Positions 8,355 to 17,516 of a stretch of 64,000 bases of DNA are shown piece after piece. The translations under genes and the position numbers were made by a program. The notes under the pieces are model-generated. The model worked only from the letters and a program-made list of their open reading frames with translations. It ran no database searches and was not told the DNA's origin. Position 1 is the stretch's first letter; every line of letters begins with the position of its first letter. This stretch comes from Flavobacteriaceae bacterium (GTDB lineage: Bacteria > Bacteroidota > Bacteroidia > Flavobacteriales > Flavobacteriaceae), in the NCBI GenBank assembly GCA_947446865.1, contig CANFHX010000008.1, positions 1 through 64,000 of the forward strand, read 5' to 3'.

Positions 8355-9914
8355 TTATTTCAAAATGGCAGCAATTTTCAATGCACATTTTTCGCCATCA
8401 ATTGCAGCAGAAATAATTCCACCCGCATACCCTGCTCCTTCTCCACATGGATATAATCCTTTTATTTGAACATGCTCTAAAGTTTCTTCGTTTCTAGGAA
8501 TTCGAACTGGGGAAGAAGTTCTGCTTTCGGGTGCATGTAAAATTGCTTCATTAGTCATATAACCTCGCATAGATTTTCCGAATTCTAGAAATCCTTCTCG
8601 CATAATTTGAGTTAAAAATCCTGGAAACACTTGTCCCATTTCTACCGATGTAGTTCCAGGAACATAAGATGTTTTAGGAATGTCGGATGAAATTTTATTT
8701 TGAGTAAAATCGACCATGCGTTGTGCTGGAACTTTTTGAGTTTGTCCAGCCAAATACCATGCTTTTTGTTCTATGGATTTTTGGAATTCCATTCCAGCCA
8801 ATGCCCCAAATTTGGCAAATGGTTTAAAATCTTCGAGTTTTAATTCGACTACAATTCCAGAATTGGCAGTACTTTGATCGCGTTTGGAAGGCGACCAACC
8901 ATTGGTTACTACTTCACCCGGACTTGTAGCACAAGGGGCTATAACCCCACCCGGACACATACAGAAGGAATACATGCCACGACCATTCACTTGTTTCACA
9001 ATAGAATAAGGTGCTGGGGGTAAATAGTCTCCTCTAAAATCACACGAATATTGAATTTTATCAATCAATTCCTGTGGATGTTCAGCACGAACGCCTAAAG
9101 CGAAGGGTTTGGCTTCAATAAAAATTTTCTTTCTATCCAATAATTCAAAAATATCTCGAGCCGAATGTCCTGTAGCAAGAATGACTTTATTTGCAGAAAT
9201 GGTATCTCCTTTTTGAGTTACAATTCCGTGGATTTCATTATTTTTAATTACAAAATCGGTTACTCGAGTTTCAAATAAAACTTGGCCACCACATTCGATT
9301 ATTTTTTCTCGAATATCTTGAATAATTTGTGGTAATTTATTGGTTCCGATATGCGGATGGGCTTCTACTAAAATATCCGAAGAGGCTCCAAAACCAACTA
9401 ATAATTGTAGAATTCTATCTACATCGCCACGTTTTTTAGAACGGGTGTATAATTTCCCATCCGAATAGGTTCCTGCGCCACCTTCGCCAAAGCAATAATT
9501 AGAATCTTCGTTTACCAAATGGTCTACATTAATCGCTTTTAAATCGCGACGACGACCTCGAACGTCTTTTCCGCGTTCGACAACTATTGGCTTTAAGCCC
9601 AACTCTATTAATTGCAAAGCAGCAAATAATCCGGCAGGCCCCGCTCCTATTATAATTACTTCTTGAGAATTGGAAACATTTTTATAATCTGGAAGTACAA
9701 ATTTAGTCTCTTGATACGCTTCCTCTTCAAAGAAGACAGTAGCCTTAATATTGAATTTTATGGCTTTTTGACGCGCATCTATGGATCGTTTTAAAACCAC
9801 CACTTTTTGAATTTCCTTACCCGAAACATGAAATAACTTTGCCACATGTTCTTTTAGTAAAGATTCATTGGCAGCAACTTCTGGGGCAACTTGGGTTTGG
9901 ATTTCGCTTGGCAT
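8355..9914 (-). CDS. NAD(P)/FAD-dependent oxidoreductase (COG2509-like)
   Basis: This 519-residue cytosolic flavoprotein has an N-terminal extension of about 80 residues before the dinucleotide-binding motif GAGPAG (90-95). Typical downstream blocks are CFGEGGAGTYSDGKLYTR, ATGHSARD and, near the C-terminus, YPCGEGAGYAGGI, which marks the second FAD contact. These features match the conserved uncharacterised FAD-dependent dehydrogenases found in most bacteria. The physiological substrate is not known. It stands alone, with a hairpin and another minus-strand gene upstream. Confidence 0.85.
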   Translation of the reverse strand: MPSEIQTQVAPEVAANESLLKEHVAKLFHVSGKEIQKVVVLKRSIDARQKAIKFNIKATVFFEEEAYQETKFVLPDYKNVSNSQEVIIIGAGPAGLFAALQLIELGLKPIVVERGKDVRGRRRDLKAINVDHLVNEDSNYCFGEGGAGTYSDGKLYTRSKKRGDVDRILQLLVGFGASSDILVEAHPHIGTNKLPQIIQDIREKIIECGGQVLFETRVTDFVIKNNEIHGIVTQKGDTISANKVILATGHSARDIFELLDRKKIFIEAKPFALGVRAEHPQELIDKIQYSCDFRGDYLPPAPYSIVKQVNGRGMYSFCMCPGGVIAPCATSPGEVVTNGWSPSKRDQSTANSGIVVELKLEDFKPFAKFGALAGMEFQKSIEQKAWYLAGQTQKVPAQRMVDFTQNKISSDIPKTSYVPGTTSVEMGQVFPGFLTQIMREGFLEFGKSMRGYMTNEAILHAPESRTSSPVRIPRNEETLEHVQIKGLYPCGEGAGYAGGIISAAIDGEKCALKIAAILK

Positions 9915-9964
9915 AAATGGTTTTTTGCAAACTTAATTTAAATTCGGTAAAGTCACAGCATAAA

Positions 9965-9992
9965 AAAAGGTTTAGCATAAACTAAACCTTTT
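9965..9992 (-). terminator. Intrinsic terminator
   Basis: An 11-bp perfect stem (9965-9975 with 9982-9992) with a 6-nt loop, followed on the minus strand by a T run. It ends the transcript of the T9SS protein gene at 10012-11532 before the FAD oxidoreductase gene. Confidence 0.85.
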
Positions 9993-10011
9993 AAAACTGT
10001 AAAAATAATTA

Positions 10012-11532
10012 TTATTTTTTGATGAACTTGAAGTTTTTAACCTCATCGTTCACTTGAATTTTAACAAAATATAATCCGCTTTGTAAATCGGAAACTGAAA
10101 TAGATTCGATAGTATCTGCAGATTTCAACTCTTTTATCAAAGCACCACTTATAGAAAAAATTGACACATTAGAAATAATTTCACTTGAAGTATTAGCTAT
10201 GTGCAATACATCGGAAGTAGGATTTGGAAACAATTTAATAGAATTCTCTAATGAATTAGTGGCTGTTCCTAAAAGATTAGATGGATCTAAATAATCTGCA
10301 ATACCATTACTATTGGTATCGTCATCCGCAGGATTACCATTACCATTATAGTCTTCCATAAAAGTAAGCATACCATCGCCATCATCGTCGTTATCTAAAT
10401 AATTAGGCTTTCCGTCGTTGTCGGTATCGATTAATGCTGAAGTGGCATTCTTAGTAGTAAATACATATTCTACGTTAGTCAAAACCATGTCTCCATCGTC
10501 GTCATTATCTAAAAAATTTGGCAATCCATCCATATCCGTATCGTCATTGGCAAGATTGGTATCGTTATTGGCATCTTCTAAATTGGTCGCCACAGTATCT
10601 GTATCATAATCTACAGCACAATCTATAACACTTAGAACCACTGATTTTACCATACCATTCATCATAGTATATAAAGTTTGTGGATTAGTTATATTGGTAT
10701 ACGTCAAACCAGAAATTGGATTTGATTGTGTTTGCAAATCCGTTGCATTAGCATAAAACACAAGTCCTGTAGTAGCATTTGGAGCTAAATCGGTTTGTAC
10801 TACTTGTAAATTAAAGTTTTCATACCCATCAGAGTTTCCATCACATTTTACATAAGAATAAGTTCCTGAAGAATAATTGGGTCTAGTAAATCTCCAACCT
10901 TCATGATAAGCAGTCCAAGCCCCTGTATTTCTGTTTGGAGCTGTGATTCCAACATTTCCCGCTAGATTTATTAATCCGGTAACGGCATTTCCACTATTCC
11001 ATGCTGTACAAACTTGTTTATCAATTAATTGAACATCGATGATACTTTTAGATTCATATAATACCATTTGGAATGAACTATAAGCATTAGAACAACTAAA
11101 TTGTGCATTGTTATTAAAAACCACTACAAATTTTCGATAAGGTGCGGTTCCATAAATTCCGTAAGTAATAAAACCTTGTGAAGTATTATTATACATGTCA
11201 TGGTAACAACCTAAAATAGAATTTTTTATTGGAAAATTCACATCTGGAACCGATTGGGTAAACGACCATGCAGAAAAATGATTAGCCTCTGTACTTCTAA
11301 AATCTATATAACCGTTAGTGCTAACTACAATTTGATTGTAATTGGCTCCATAAAAATCAAAAGTAAAAGGAAGTGCAATTACATTGGAATTCATATCATC
11401 TTGAGTCCCTAAAACCGGAAGAGTTGCAGTATATTGTTGAAAAGGAATTGGAGTAACTGCATAGTTAGATTGTCCGTAATTGATTTGACAAAATAAAATA
11501 GAAAGTAATGCTATAAAGTAGTTTTTATTCAT
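10012..11532 (-). CDS. Secreted T9SS protein with Asp-rich calcium-binding-type repeats
   Basis: A signal peptide (MNKNYFIALLSILFCQINYGQ) is followed by a beta-rich domain of about 230 residues. Next come Asp/Asn-rich repeats resembling thrombospondin type 3 calcium loops (DTDMDGLPNFLDNDDDGD, DTDNDGKPNYLDNDDDGDG, about residues 325-415). A C-terminal T9SS sorting domain follows (LFPNPTSD, ending FKFIKK). I moved the start 11 codons into the longest frame, to ATG at 11532, because the signal peptide begins there and the preceding codons look non-coding. The repeats probably give a rigid calcium-stabilised stalk at the cell surface. Function is unknown. It is divergent from the small gene at 11620. 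Confidence 0.85.
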   Translation of the reverse strand: MNKNYFIALLSILFCQINYGQSNYAVTPIPFQQYTATLPVLGTQDDMNSNVIALPFTFDFYGANYNQIVVSTNGYIDFRSTEANHFSAWSFTQSVPDVNFPIKNSILGCYHDMYNNTSQGFITYGIYGTAPYRKFVVVFNNNAQFSCSNAYSSFQMVLYESKSIIDVQLIDKQVCTAWNSGNAVTGLINLAGNVGITAPNRNTGAWTAYHEGWRFTRPNYSSGTYSYVKCDGNSDGYENFNLQVVQTDLAPNATTGLVFYANATDLQTQSNPISGLTYTNITNPQTLYTMMNGMVKSVVLSVIDCAVDYDTDTVATNLEDANNDTNLANDDTDMDGLPNFLDNDDDGDMVLTNVEYVFTTKNATSALIDTDNDGKPNYLDNDDDGDGMLTFMEDYNGNGNPADDDTNSNGIADYLDPSNLLGTATNSLENSIKLFPNPTSDVLHIANTSSEIISNVSIFSISGALIKELKSADTIESISVSDLQSGLYFVKIQVNDEVKNFKFIKK

Positions 11533-11619
11533 AATATTTGTTTTTAATTTTGAGTAAGGCAACAAATATATAATAATTAGTCAAAATATTGATTTTTAGA
11601 CAGTAAAAACATTATTAAA

Positions 11620-11853
11620 ATGAAAAAAATAAAATTAATTTGGGATTTTAGAGGTCCCGATGCAGCAAAAATTGCCGAACACCACGAAATTCATTTAAAA
11701 GAATATATTGTTCTTGAAGAAATTTTGTTGAATATTACTGGGTATGAAACTATAAACGAACTTCATGCTATTGCTTTTATGGTTGTTACCGAAGAAAATA
11801 TGATTGCAGTTCGAGATGCTTTGAAACCGCATCGTGGGGTTTATTGTGATTAA
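11620..11853 (+). CDS. Small conserved-type hypothetical protein (77 aa)
   Basis: The 77-residue soluble protein contains a His-rich segment (AEHHEIHLKEY, about residues 20-30) and ends with HRGVYCD. It has a normal ATG, a codon pattern like its neighbours and no signal peptide, so it looks real. I do not recognise a characterised family. It sits alone between a divergent T9SS gene and the convergent recQ, and its stop is followed within a few bases by a GTTCAGT microrepeat array. The His cluster and acidic residues could bind a metal, but that is speculation. Confidence 0.65.
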   Translation: MKKIKLIWDFRGPDAAKIAEHHEIHLKEYIVLEEILLNITGYETINELHAIAFMVVTEENMIAVRDALKPHRGVYCD

Positions 11854-11860
11854 ATTAGTT

Positions 11861-11917
11861 TGCAGTGTTCAGTGTTCAGTATGCAGTGAGACTGCCAACT
11901 GAAAACTGAGCACTTAC
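11861..11917. repeat. GTTCAGT-type microrepeat array
   Basis: Copies of a 7-base unit close to GTTCAGT recur here in direct orientation (11861-11888) and then in inverted orientation (about 11894-11912, ACTGAAAACTGAGCACT). The array sits directly after the stop of the 77-aa gene and before the end of recQ. Relatives occur at 23233, 23991, 30720 and 30804. Confidence 0.7.
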
Positions 11918-11919
11918 TA

Positions 11920-14115
11920 CTAATTCGCTACTTCACTTATAAATTTTATCCGCATTAATCGAAGTTCTTCAATGTCATAATCACCATCAAATTCTTTTAA
12001 GGCTTTTTCAATATTATCCGATTCGGAATCCATGAAATAATCGTGAATTTCTTCTTGTTGGTCTTCATCCAACATTTCATCAATCCAATATTTGATATTC
12101 AATTTAGTTCCAGAATTAACAATTTGTTCCATTTCTTTTAACAAATCATCCATCTTTAACCCTTTTGCGGAAGCGATATCCTCTAAAGAAAGTTTTCGAT
12201 CAATATTTTGGATAATGTATAATTTATTGATAGAATTGGCTCCGGTAGATTTTACTACCAAATCATCCGGACGAATAATATCATTATCCCCTACATACCT
12301 ACTTATTAATTCGATAAATTCATTTCCGTATTTCTTAGCCTTTCCTTCTCCTACGCCATGAATATTAATTAATTCAACCATGGTAATAGGATATTTCAAT
12401 GCCATATCTTCTAATGAAGGATCTTGAAAAACCACAAACGGAGGTACTCCAAGTTTTTTGGCTACTTTTTTTCGCAAATCACGCAACATTCCCATTAAGG
12501 CTTCATCGGCAGTTCCTGAAGATTTAGCAGCCGTAACAATTGCATCATCTTCTGCTTCATTGTACTCATGATCTTCCGACATCATAAATGAAGTTGGATT
12601 CTTGATATAAGCATGTCCTTTATCAGAAACCTTAACGATACCATAGGTTTCAATATCTTTAGTAAGCATTCCGTCTACTAAAACCTGACGGATTAACGCC
12701 ATCCAATAACGCTCTTCTTGGTCTTTACCACATCCAAAAAAACTTTGCGCATCGGTTCGGTGCGCTTTTATAGTAGCATTTACCCTTCCTATTAAGGTAT
12801 AAACAACTTCTTTCGATTTGTATAAATATTTGGTATCTCGAACTACTTCTAATAGTTTTTTGACATTATCTTGGGCTTCAACTTTTACTTTAGGATTGCG
12901 AACGTTGTCGTCCATATCGGCACCATCACCTGTTTCTCCATCGAATTCTTCTCCGAAATAATGTAATAAAAATTTACGCCGTGACATCGAAGTTTCGGCA
13001 TAAGCCACGACTTCTTGCAGTAATGCAAAACCAATTTCTTGTTCTGCAACGGGTTTCCCCGACATGAATTTTTCTAATTTTTCAACATCTTTATAAGAAT
13101 AATAAGCCAAGCAATGCCCTTCGCCACCATCACGACCAGCACGACCCGTTTCTTGGTAGTAACTTTCTAATGATTTTGGAATGTCGTGGTGAATTACAAA
13201 TCGAACATCGGGTTTGTCAATTCCCATACCAAAAGCAATGGTAGCAACTACCACATCTACATCCTCCATAAGGAACATGTCTTGGTGTTTGGCTCGCGTT
13301 TTAGCGTCCAAACCAGCATGATAAGGTACCGCGCTAATTCCGTTTACTTGCAAAACTTCAGCAATTGCTTCAACTTTTTTTCGGCTTAAGCAATAAATAA
13401 TTCCCGATTTGCCTTTGTGTTGTTTGATAAACCGAATAATATCCGATTCAATATTTTTAGTTTTGGTGCGTACTTCGTAATATAAATTAGGTCTGTTAAA
13501 AGATGCTTTAAAGGTATTCGCATCCGACATATCTAAGTTTTTGAGAATATCTTCTTGCACTTTAGGAGTTGCGGTAGCGGTTAAACCAATAACTGGAACA
13601 TCACCTAAATGTTTTATAATTGTACGTAAATTTCTATATTCTGGACGAAAATCATGCCCCCATTCGGATATACAGTGTGCTTCATCAATAGCTACAAAAG
13701 AAATTGGAACGGTTTTTAGAAATTCTATATATTCTTCTTTAGTTAATGATTCGGGTGCAACATATAACAATTTGGTAATACCAGAAGTAATGTCTTTTTT
13801 TACCTGATTAATTTCAGTTTTGGTCAAAGACGAATTTAACACATGCGCTATTCCATCATTAGTGGAAACACTACGTATAGCATCCACTTGATTTTTCATC
13901 AAAGCAATAAGAGGAGAAACAACAATAGCCGTTCCTTCTTGAATTAAAGCAGGTAATTGGTAACACAATGATTTTCCACCTCCAGTAGGCATAATTACAA
14001 AAGTATTCTTTTGGGCAACAATACTTTTTATCACTTGTTCTTGCAATCCTTTAAATTGGTTGAAACCAAAATATTTTTTTAATTCTTTGTGTAGGTCAAT
14101 TAGATTTGGATTCAT
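11920..14115 (-). CDS. recQ: ATP-dependent DNA helicase RecQ
   Basis: The 731-residue protein is a superfamily 2 3'-5' DNA helicase for recombination and replication-fork repair. Walker A MPTGGGKS lies at 42-49, DEAH at 144-147, and the motif VI region ETGRAGRDGG at about 322-331. An RQC-like winged-helix region (about 440-520) and an HRDC domain (about 550-640, including IHGVGEGKAKKYG) follow. The zinc-binding segment normally rich in four cysteines, just after YFGEEFD (about 378-405), has none here; it reads DGETGDGADMDD. The C-terminus carries an extra acidic region. It is divergent from kdsD with about 86 bases between starts. Confidence 0.95.
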   Translation of the reverse strand: MNPNLIDLHKELKKYFGFNQFKGLQEQVIKSIVAQKNTFVIMPTGGGKSLCYQLPALIQEGTAIVVSPLIALMKNQVDAIRSVSTNDGIAHVLNSSLTKTEINQVKKDITSGITKLLYVAPESLTKEEYIEFLKTVPISFVAIDEAHCISEWGHDFRPEYRNLRTIIKHLGDVPVIGLTATATPKVQEDILKNLDMSDANTFKASFNRPNLYYEVRTKTKNIESDIIRFIKQHKGKSGIIYCLSRKKVEAIAEVLQVNGISAVPYHAGLDAKTRAKHQDMFLMEDVDVVVATIAFGMGIDKPDVRFVIHHDIPKSLESYYQETGRAGRDGGEGHCLAYYSYKDVEKLEKFMSGKPVAEQEIGFALLQEVVAYAETSMSRRKFLLHYFGEEFDGETGDGADMDDNVRNPKVKVEAQDNVKKLLEVVRDTKYLYKSKEVVYTLIGRVNATIKAHRTDAQSFFGCGKDQEERYWMALIRQVLVDGMLTKDIETYGIVKVSDKGHAYIKNPTSFMMSEDHEYNEAEDDAIVTAAKSSGTADEALMGMLRDLRKKVAKKLGVPPFVVFQDPSLEDMALKYPITMVELINIHGVGEGKAKKYGNEFIELISRYVGDNDIIRPDDLVVKSTGANSINKLYIIQNIDRKLSLEDIASAKGLKMDDLLKEMEQIVNSGTKLNIKYWIDEMLDEDQQEEIHDYFMDSESDNIEKALKEFDGDYDIEELRLMRIKFISEVAN

Positions 14116-14201
14116 TATTACTTAATAGTATTTTTACATAAATTTGCAAGGTTAAATATACAAATTTCTTTTACTCATACAAACTTTATAACAAATCTAT
14201 T

Positions 14202-15167
14202 TTGATTACTAAAGAATCCATACTTGCATCGGCAAAAAAAACAATTCTCTCCGAGAGTCAATCTATCGCTAAACTAGCTGATTACATAGACAATACCTTC
14301 TTTGAAGCGGTTACTATGATACACAATTTAAAGGGTAGGCTAATTATTACCGGGATCGGAAAAAGCGCCATTATTGCTCAAAAAATAGTAGCAACCCTAA
14401 ATTCTACAGGCACTCCTGCTTTATTTCTCCATGCATCTGAAGCGATTCATGGCGATTTAGGGATGATTCAAGAAGGAGATGGCGTAATTTGTATTTCTAA
14501 AAGTGGTAACAGTCCCGAAATTAAAGTTTTGGTTCCTTTGTTAAAACGTTTCGGAAATAAACTTATCGCTATTACAGGGAATAGTACTTCTTTTCTAGGA
14601 AAAGAGGCACATTATACCTTAAATACATTTGTAGATGCCGAATCTTGTCCTAATAATTTGGCGCCCACTAACAGCACAACTGCACAACTAGTCATGGGAG
14701 ATGCCTTAGCGGTTTGTTTAATGGAAATGAAATCGTTTACTCCCGAAGATTTTGCCAAATACCACCCAGGAGGTGCTTTGGGTAAAAAATTATTACTTCG
14801 CGTAATTGATATGTTGGATGTTACTAGAAAACCCATGGTAAACCTAGATTCGAGTGTTAAGGATGTAATTGTAGAAATTTCTGAAAAAAGATTGGGAGTT
14901 GCCGCAGTTATTGAAAACAATATTGTAGTCGGAATTATCACTGATGGAGACATTAGAAGAATGCTTAATAAAACCGAAACTATCGCTGGTTTGACCGCTA
15001 AAGATATTATGACGGTTAACCCGAAAACTATCCAATCTACGGATATGGTGGTGGATGCATTGAATATAATGGAAGATTTTTCTATAACCCAATTGGTAGT
15101 GGTAGATAATGGCGAATACCAAGGCGTAGTTCATTTGCATGACATATTAAAAGAAGGAATTGTATAA
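14202..15167 (+). CDS. kdsD: D-arabinose 5-phosphate isomerase (KdsD/KpsF family)
   Basis: The enzyme interconverts ribulose 5-phosphate and arabinose 5-phosphate, the first step of Kdo synthesis for lipopolysaccharide. An N-terminal SIS sugar-isomerase domain (about 1-190; GIGKSAIIAQK and ISKSGNSPEI bind the phosphate) is followed by two CBS domains (about 205-321). The frame starts at TTG 14202; no ATG lies nearby upstream, so an unusual TTG start is likely. Length (321 aa) is standard. The stop overlaps the tatC start by one base, so the two are translationally coupled, and the LPS theme continues with lptB downstream. Confidence 0.93.
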   Translation: MITKESILASAKKTILSESQSIAKLADYIDNTFFEAVTMIHNLKGRLIITGIGKSAIIAQKIVATLNSTGTPALFLHASEAIHGDLGMIQEGDGVICISKSGNSPEIKVLVPLLKRFGNKLIAITGNSTSFLGKEAHYTLNTFVDAESCPNNLAPTNSTTAQLVMGDALAVCLMEMKSFTPEDFAKYHPGGALGKKLLLRVIDMLDVTRKPMVNLDSSVKDVIVEISEKRLGVAAVIENNIVVGIITDGDIRRMLNKTETIAGLTAKDIMTVNPKTIQSTDMVVDALNIMEDFSITQLVVVDNGEYQGVVHLHDILKEGIV

Positions 15168-15991
15168 TGGCAAAGAAAGAAAGTAAAGAAATGTCTTTCA
15201 TGGACCATCTGGAAGATTTAAGATGGTTGCTCGTTAGAAGCACCCTAGTAATCATAGCAGTTGCTTGCGCTTGTTATTTTATAGATGATTTTATTTTTGA
15301 TACTATAATCTTTGGACCAAAAGATCCAAGTTTTATTACCTACCGATTTTTTTGCGAAGTAACGCACTACTTTGGGGTAGACGGAACTTATGCTTGCGCT
15401 CAAGAATTTAATTTCAAAATTCAAAATCAAGAAGTAAGTGGCCAATTCTCGATGTACTTATGGACTTTAATGACTGCTGGATTCATCCTTAGTTTTCCTT
15501 ATGTTTTATGGGAAGTGTGGAAATTCATCAGCCCAGCTTTGTATGAAAAAGAACGTAAAATGGCAGGAAGTTTTATTATAGTTTCCTCATTATTGTTTTT
15601 TATTGGAGTTCTTTTTGGATACTATATAATAGCGCCTTTATCCATTAACTTTTTCGCTACCTTTAATGTTAGTAAGCAAGTGTTAAATATTTTCACTATT
15701 GATTCCTATATTTCGATGATAAAAATGTCTATAATTGCTAGTGGATTAGTCTTTGAAATGCCTATAATTATTTATTTCTTAGCCAAAGTAGGATTGGTAA
15801 CTCCCGAATTTTTAAGAAAATATCGTAAAGTTGCCATCATTATTATATTAATATTAGCTGCAATTGTTACACCTCCCGATATTCCAAGTCAGGTAATTGT
15901 TTCCATTCCAATTTTAATTTTATACGAAGTAAGTATTTTCATTGCTGCAGTAGTAGTAAAAAAAGCAAAAGCAAATGAGCAGTCTAGTTAA
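15167..15991 (+). CDS. tatC: Sec-independent protein translocase TatC
   Basis: TatC is the twin-arginine signal receptor and integral membrane core of the Tat pathway. The 274-residue sequence opens with the hallmark MSFMDHLEDLRWLL segment before the first membrane span. It has six predicted membrane segments and the conserved block FLSP-like WEVWKFISPALYEKERK between spans 2 and 3. The periplasmic loop after span 1 is long (about residues 40-90), with extra Cys and aromatic residues. It overlaps kdsD by one base. No tatA gene is seen in the window. Confidence 0.95.
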   Translation: MAKKESKEMSFMDHLEDLRWLLVRSTLVIIAVACACYFIDDFIFDTIIFGPKDPSFITYRFFCEVTHYFGVDGTYACAQEFNFKIQNQEVSGQFSMYLWTLMTAGFILSFPYVLWEVWKFISPALYEKERKMAGSFIIVSSLLFFIGVLFGYYIIAPLSINFFATFNVSKQVLNIFTIDSYISMIKMSIIASGLVFEMPIIIYFLAKVGLVTPEFLRKYRKVAIIIILILAAIVTPPDIPSQVIVSIPILILYEVSIFIAAVVVKKAKANEQSS

Positions 15992-15992
15992 A

Positions 15993-16036
15993 GATGGGAG
16001 TTGGAAGATGGAAGATGGAAGATGGAAGATGGAATG
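15993..16036. repeat. Tandem 7-bp repeat after tatC
   Basis: Four to five direct copies of a unit like AGATGGA follow the tatC stop codon almost immediately. It belongs to the wider habit in this window of short reiterated units directly after stop codons. No coding potential is seen in 15992-16146. Confidence 0.75.
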
Positions 16037-16146
16037 ATGCAACTAAATAATTGTTAAATATAAAGTAGTTAAAAACGTTTATTTGTTTATTTGTAAAAGA
16101 TTAAAACTTAGAACCTGAGTAACTCAGAACCTTAGATCCTTAAAAA

Positions 16147-16887
16147 ATGAAATTAAGAGCCGAAAATTTAGTAAAAACCTACAAAGGAAGAAGCGTTGTA
16201 AAAGGCATTTCTGTAGAAGTTAATCAAGGAGAAATTGTTGGACTTTTAGGACCTAACGGTGCCGGAAAAACAACTTCTTTCTACATGATTGTAGGTTTGG
16301 TTAAACCAAATTCTGGCCATATCTATCTAGACGATACCGATATTACAGAGTATCCAATGTACAAACGTGCCCAAAACGGCATTGGTTATTTGGCACAAGA
16401 GGCTTCTGTATTTAGAAAATTGAGTATTGAAGATAATATTTTAAGTGTTTTACAATTAACTAAACTTTCTAAAGAAGAGCAAATTGCCAAAATGGAAAGT
16501 TTAATTGCCGAATTTAGTTTGGAGCACATTCGCACCAATCGTGGCGATTTACTTTCGGGAGGTGAACGAAGACGAACCGAAATTGCTCGTTGTTTGGCCA
16601 CCGATCCAAAATTCATTTTACTAGATGAGCCTTTTGCAGGAGTGGATCCGGTTGCTGTAGAAGACATCCAACGAATTGTAGCCCAACTAAAAAACAAAAA
16701 TATCGGCATCTTAATCACCGACCACAACGTACAAGAAACTTTAGCCATTACCGACAAAACCTATTTAATGTTTGAAGGAGGTATCCTTAAAGCAGGAATT
16801 CCAGAAGAATTGGCGGCTGACGAAATGGTACGTAAAGTATATTTGGGGCAAAATTTTGAATTACGTAAAAAGAAATTGGAGTTTTAA
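16147..16887 (+). CDS. lptB: LPS export ABC transporter ATP-binding protein LptB
   Basis: This cytoplasmic ATPase powers the LptBFGC transporter, which extracts lipopolysaccharide from the inner membrane. At 246 residues it has Walker [10 protein letters not shown] (35-43), the Q-loop LAQEASVF, the signature [14 protein letters not shown] (about 136-149) and Walker [14 protein letters not shown] (about 158-170). The GERRR signature and lack of a fused membrane domain are typical of LptB. It lies about 155 bases after tatC and continues the LPS-related group with kdsD. Confidence 0.94.
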   Translation: MKLRAENLVKTYKGRSVVKGISVEVNQGEIVGLLGPNGAGKTTSFYMIVGLVKPNSGHIYLDDTDITEYPMYKRAQNGIGYLAQEASVFRKLSIEDNILSVLQLTKLSKEEQIAKMESLIAEFSLEHIRTNRGDLLSGGERRRTEIARCLATDPKFILLDEPFAGVDPVAVEDIQRIVAQLKNKNIGILITDHNVQETLAITDKTYLMFEGGILKAGIPEELAADEMVRKVYLGQNFELRKKKLEF

Positions 16888-16908
16888 ACTTTTAAATTAT
16901 CTTTGAAT

Positions 16909-17217
16909 ATGTTTCCAATCAATCCCTATAGAAAAAATATCGAAACATTATGCAAATCGCATAATGTAGATAAACTATACCTATTTGGATCGGCAACGAA
17001 TACTGATTTTAATGACTCAAGTGACATCGATTTTCTTGTAAAATTCAAGCCCTTTGATTTGAAAAAATACTTAATCAACTACATTGACTTAAAAGAAAAA
17101 TTAAAAGTTTTATTGGAAAGAGATATTGATTTACTTGAAGAACAAACTTTAAAAAATCCTTATTTAATAAAATCAATTGATAAAAATAAAGAGTTGATTT
17201 ATGGAAAAACCTTCTAA
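16909..17217 (+). CDS. MntA-type minimal nucleotidyltransferase
   Basis: The 102-residue protein has the nucleotidyltransferase-fold core YLFGSATNTDFNDSSDIDFLVKF (GS, then D-x-D), followed by a second acidic position IDLLEE near residue 80. Proteins of this size usually act as the antitoxin or AMP-transferring partner of a HEPN toxin (HepT). I start it at ATG 16909 rather than the TTG six bases upstream. No HEPN partner is adjacent; instead its end overlaps by 17 bases the start of a small membrane protein gene. It may be an orphan antitoxin or have another nucleotidyl-transfer role. Confidence 0.75.
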   Translation: MFPINPYRKNIETLCKSHNVDKLYLFGSATNTDFNDSSDIDFLVKFKPFDLKKYLINYIDLKEKLKVLLERDIDLLEEQTLKNPYLIKSIDKNKELIYGKTF

Positions 17218-17437
17218 AGAAACCCTTGAAAAATGGCGTAAAGACGACAAATATTGGAAATTAGGATGCATCTATTACAATCCCGAAGACCAACGCATTT
17301 TACCGCCTAAACGAATTGCGTGGATGGGCTGGACGGTTAATTTTGCAAATAAAAAATCTCTCTTAGTATTTATTGCAATAATGGTTATTACAATACTATT
17401 GATTGCATTTTTACCTCATCATAAATACCATTTGTAG
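17201..17437 (+). CDS. Small membrane protein, DUF5808-like
   Basis: The 78-residue protein has a soluble N-terminus with the pattern KYWKLGCIYYNPEDQRILPPKR and WMGWTVNFAN, which I recognise as resembling DUF5808. One C-terminal membrane span follows (about residues 52-72) with a short His-containing tail. Function is unknown. Its start lies inside the end of the nucleotidyltransferase gene (17-base overlap), which implies coupled translation, although co-function is not proven. Confidence 0.7.
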   Translation: MEKPSKETLEKWRKDDKYWKLGCIYYNPEDQRILPPKRIAWMGWTVNFANKKSLLVFIAIMVITILLIAFLPHHKYHL

Positions 17438-17446
17438 TCAATAAAA

Positions 17447-17474
17447 AATCCGTTTTGCTTTCACAAAACGGATT
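17447..17474. terminator. Bidirectional terminator between DUF5808-like gene and lpdA
   Basis: A perfect 11-bp stem (17447-17457 with 17464-17474) with a 6-nt loop. It is followed by a T run on the minus strand and an AT-rich stretch on the plus strand. It separates convergent transcripts. Confidence 0.87.
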
Positions 17475-17484
17475 GTATATAAAA

Positions 17485-17516
17485 TCTCGTACTTCGTATT
17501 TCTTACCTCGTACTTA
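17485..17516. repeat. GTACGAGG-type microrepeat
   Basis: Three units related to GTACGAG lie, read on the minus strand, directly after the lpdA stop codon. Related copies follow the stop codons of gcvP (42558-42592) and of the ketoacyl synthase gene (45561-45590). Confidence 0.65.

Noticed and set aside
14612..15140. Minus-strand frames inside kdsD
   Set aside because: They lie opposite a clear SIS/CBS protein and show no motif.
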